In this document: positions 13,252 through 14,176 of the stretch, in pieces | Layout: each line of letters begins with the position of its first letter | How positions within the stretch are numbered: the stretch's first letter is position 1 | Source: Desulfobacteraceae bacterium | Lineage (GTDB): Bacteria > Desulfobacterota > DSM-4660 > Desulfatiglandales > Desulfatiglandaceae | Direction of reading: 5' to 3' | Length of the DNA: 14,176 nucleotides | NCBI GenBank assembly: GCA_030642205.1 | Contig: DAOWOF010000036.1 | Span: 1-14,176, forward strand | Notes under the pieces: model-generated | What the model was told of the DNA's origin: nothing | Database searches by the model: none | What the model saw: the letters and a program-made list of their open reading frames with translations, nothing else | Position numbers and translations under genes: made by a program

Positions 13252-14176
13252 ATGAAACATATTAACAGAGAGGTTCAATCCACCTTTTGCGCTATTTCCA
13301 CCACATCAAGTCTGGAAAATAAAACAGGCAGTTGGAGATTTGCAAAACCTGTCTTTATTGACAGGCTGGCGCCCTGTAATCAGCAATGTCCGACAGGCGA
13401 AGATATTGCAAGCATTATGTACCTTGCCGGACAAGGCCGTTTTGAAGATGCCTGGAGATTGATTATGCAAGCCAATCCCTTTCCGGCTATTATGGGAAGG
13501 GTTTGTTATCATACTTGCGAGACAAAATGTAATCGATCTAATTTAGATAGTCCCATTGCCATTAATATGGTAGAGCGTTTTATCGGAGATTATGCGCTTG
13601 AACATAATCTTAAAATTCTGCCCCAAATCCCTGACCGGAATCAACATGTGGCTATTGTCGGCGCAGGTCCGGCAGGACTTACAGCCGCATATGATTTAAG
13701 ATTAAAAGGTTATCAGGTAAGTGTATTTGATGCCAATGATCAACCCGGTGGACTCATGCGTTACGGTATTCCTCCTTATCGTCTTCCTAACCAAATTATT
13801 GAAGGCGAGATCAGCAGGCTATATGATATCGGAGTTCTTTTTAAGCAAGGCGCTTATATTAAAGATAAATCTGACTGGGATCGCCTCGAACATGATTTTG
13901 ACTCTATTTTTATTTCTATAGGGACATCCATGATGGTAGATTCAAATGTCAAAGGGAACTCTCTTAAACGAATTTATCATTCCTTATCCTTTCTCAAAGA
14001 AATTAATCAGGGTAAACGGCCAGATATAGGAGATAAAACGATTATTATAGGCGGCGGCAATAGCGCCATTGACTGTGCTCGTGTCTCACGCCGCCTCGGC
14101 GCCAGGGTTACCTTAATATATCGCAGGACAATTGCTGAAATGCCCGCCTATATGGAAGAAATAGAGATGGCTCAGG
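13252..14176 (+). CDS. GltD/NfnB-like FAD- and NAD(P)-binding Fe-S protein, 3' end outside window
   Basis: An uninterrupted frame of 308 codons runs to the window edge. The N-terminal Fe-S region has C42-x3-C46-P and C85-x3-C89-x3-C93 (helical Fer4_20 type). It is followed by an FAD dinucleotide motif GAGPAG (137-142), GGLMRYGIPPYRLP (167-180) and a second dinucleotide motif GGGNSA (267-272) for NAD(P). This is the fold of the glutamate synthase small subunit and its many paralogues, which pass electrons between NAD(P)H and partner Fe-S proteins. Glutamate synthase itself is unlikely next to an oxoacid oxidoreductase gamma subunit. A role as the NAD(P)-linking subunit of that complex, as in phenylglyoxylate:NAD oxidoreductase, fits better. 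The start has GAGAG close upstream and follows porC by 27 bp. A C-terminal ferredoxin domain may lie outside the window. Confidence 0.88.
   Translation, partial: MKHINREVQSTFCAISTTSSLENKTGSWRFAKPVFIDRLAPCNQQCPTGEDIASIMYLAGQGRFEDAWRLIMQANPFPAIMGRVCYHTCETKCNRSNLDSPIAINMVERFIGDYALEHNLKILPQIPDRNQHVAIVGAGPAGLTAAYDLRLKGYQVSVFDANDQPGGLMRYGIPPYRLPNQIIEGEISRLYDIGVLFKQGAYIKDKSDWDRLEHDFDSIFISIGTSMMVDSNVKGNSLKRIYHSLSFLKEINQGKRPDIGDKTIIIGGGNSAIDCARVSRRLGARVTLIYRRTIAEMPAYMEEIEMAQ

Noticed and set aside
13252..14176. Glutamate synthase small subunit (gltD)
   Set aside because: The fold matches, but no gltB-type large subunit is nearby and the direct neighbour is an oxoacid oxidoreductase gamma subunit; many paralogues share this fold.
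1..14176. CRISPR array, tRNA or rRNA genes, phage or toxin-antitoxin modules
   Set aside because: No regularly spaced repeats, no cloverleaf with a CCA-type acceptor, no rRNA signature and no phage-like or toxin-like proteins were seen.

Overview
The window looks like chromosomal DNA of an anaerobic bacterium of the Desulfobacterota (former Deltaproteobacteria). This is inferred, not proven. The grounds are the moderately low GC content, the compact yebC-ruvC-ruvA-ruvB order, a homocysteine-biosynthesis (DUF39/COG1900) protein, a 2-oxoacid:ferredoxin oxidoreductase gamma subunit beside a GltD-like flavoprotein, and several families of short palindromic or MITE-like repeats in AT-rich spacers.

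The left half (1-7151) is read entirely from the minus strand. In order of position it holds the N-terminal part of a DUF1015 protein (cut by the window edge), a membrane-anchored bacterial-SH3 protein, and a repeat-bearing spacer. Next come the Holliday-junction operon (transcribed yebC > ruvC > ruvA > ruvB, ending at a probable terminator), rlmE, an 80-residue cysteine-rich protein of unknown function, and the DUF39 homocysteine-biosynthesis protein. This part is mostly housekeeping: recombination, translation and rRNA methylation, and sulfur amino acid synthesis.

The centre (7152-8079) is a 930-bp gene-free, AT-rich divergent spacer. It carries a ~149-bp MITE-like element, a second inverted-repeat element of about 103 bp, and candidate promoters on both strands. 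A second, clearly related 150-bp copy of the MITE-like element lies at 4794-4943 and overlaps the rlmE stop codon.

The right half (8080-14176) is read from the plus strand and looks like a catabolic acyl-CoA cluster. It has two single-hotdog MaoC-type proteins (one apparently non-catalytic, one with the hydratase Asp/His pair), then an intrinsic terminator. After that come a short-chain dehydrogenase resembling the (3R)-hydroxyacyl-CoA dehydrogenase domain of peroxisomal multifunctional enzyme 2, and an 804-residue tandem fusion of two family III (CaiB/BaiF) CoA-transferase units of which only the second keeps the catalytic aspartate. It closes with a 2-oxoacid:acceptor oxidoreductase gamma subunit and the start of a GltD-like FAD/NAD(P)/Fe-S protein that runs off the window. 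The simplest reading is CoA transfer onto, or from, a carboxylic acid, followed by R-specific hydration and oxidation. The last two genes would link a 2-oxoacid oxidoreductase to NAD(P). The substrate cannot be told from this window.
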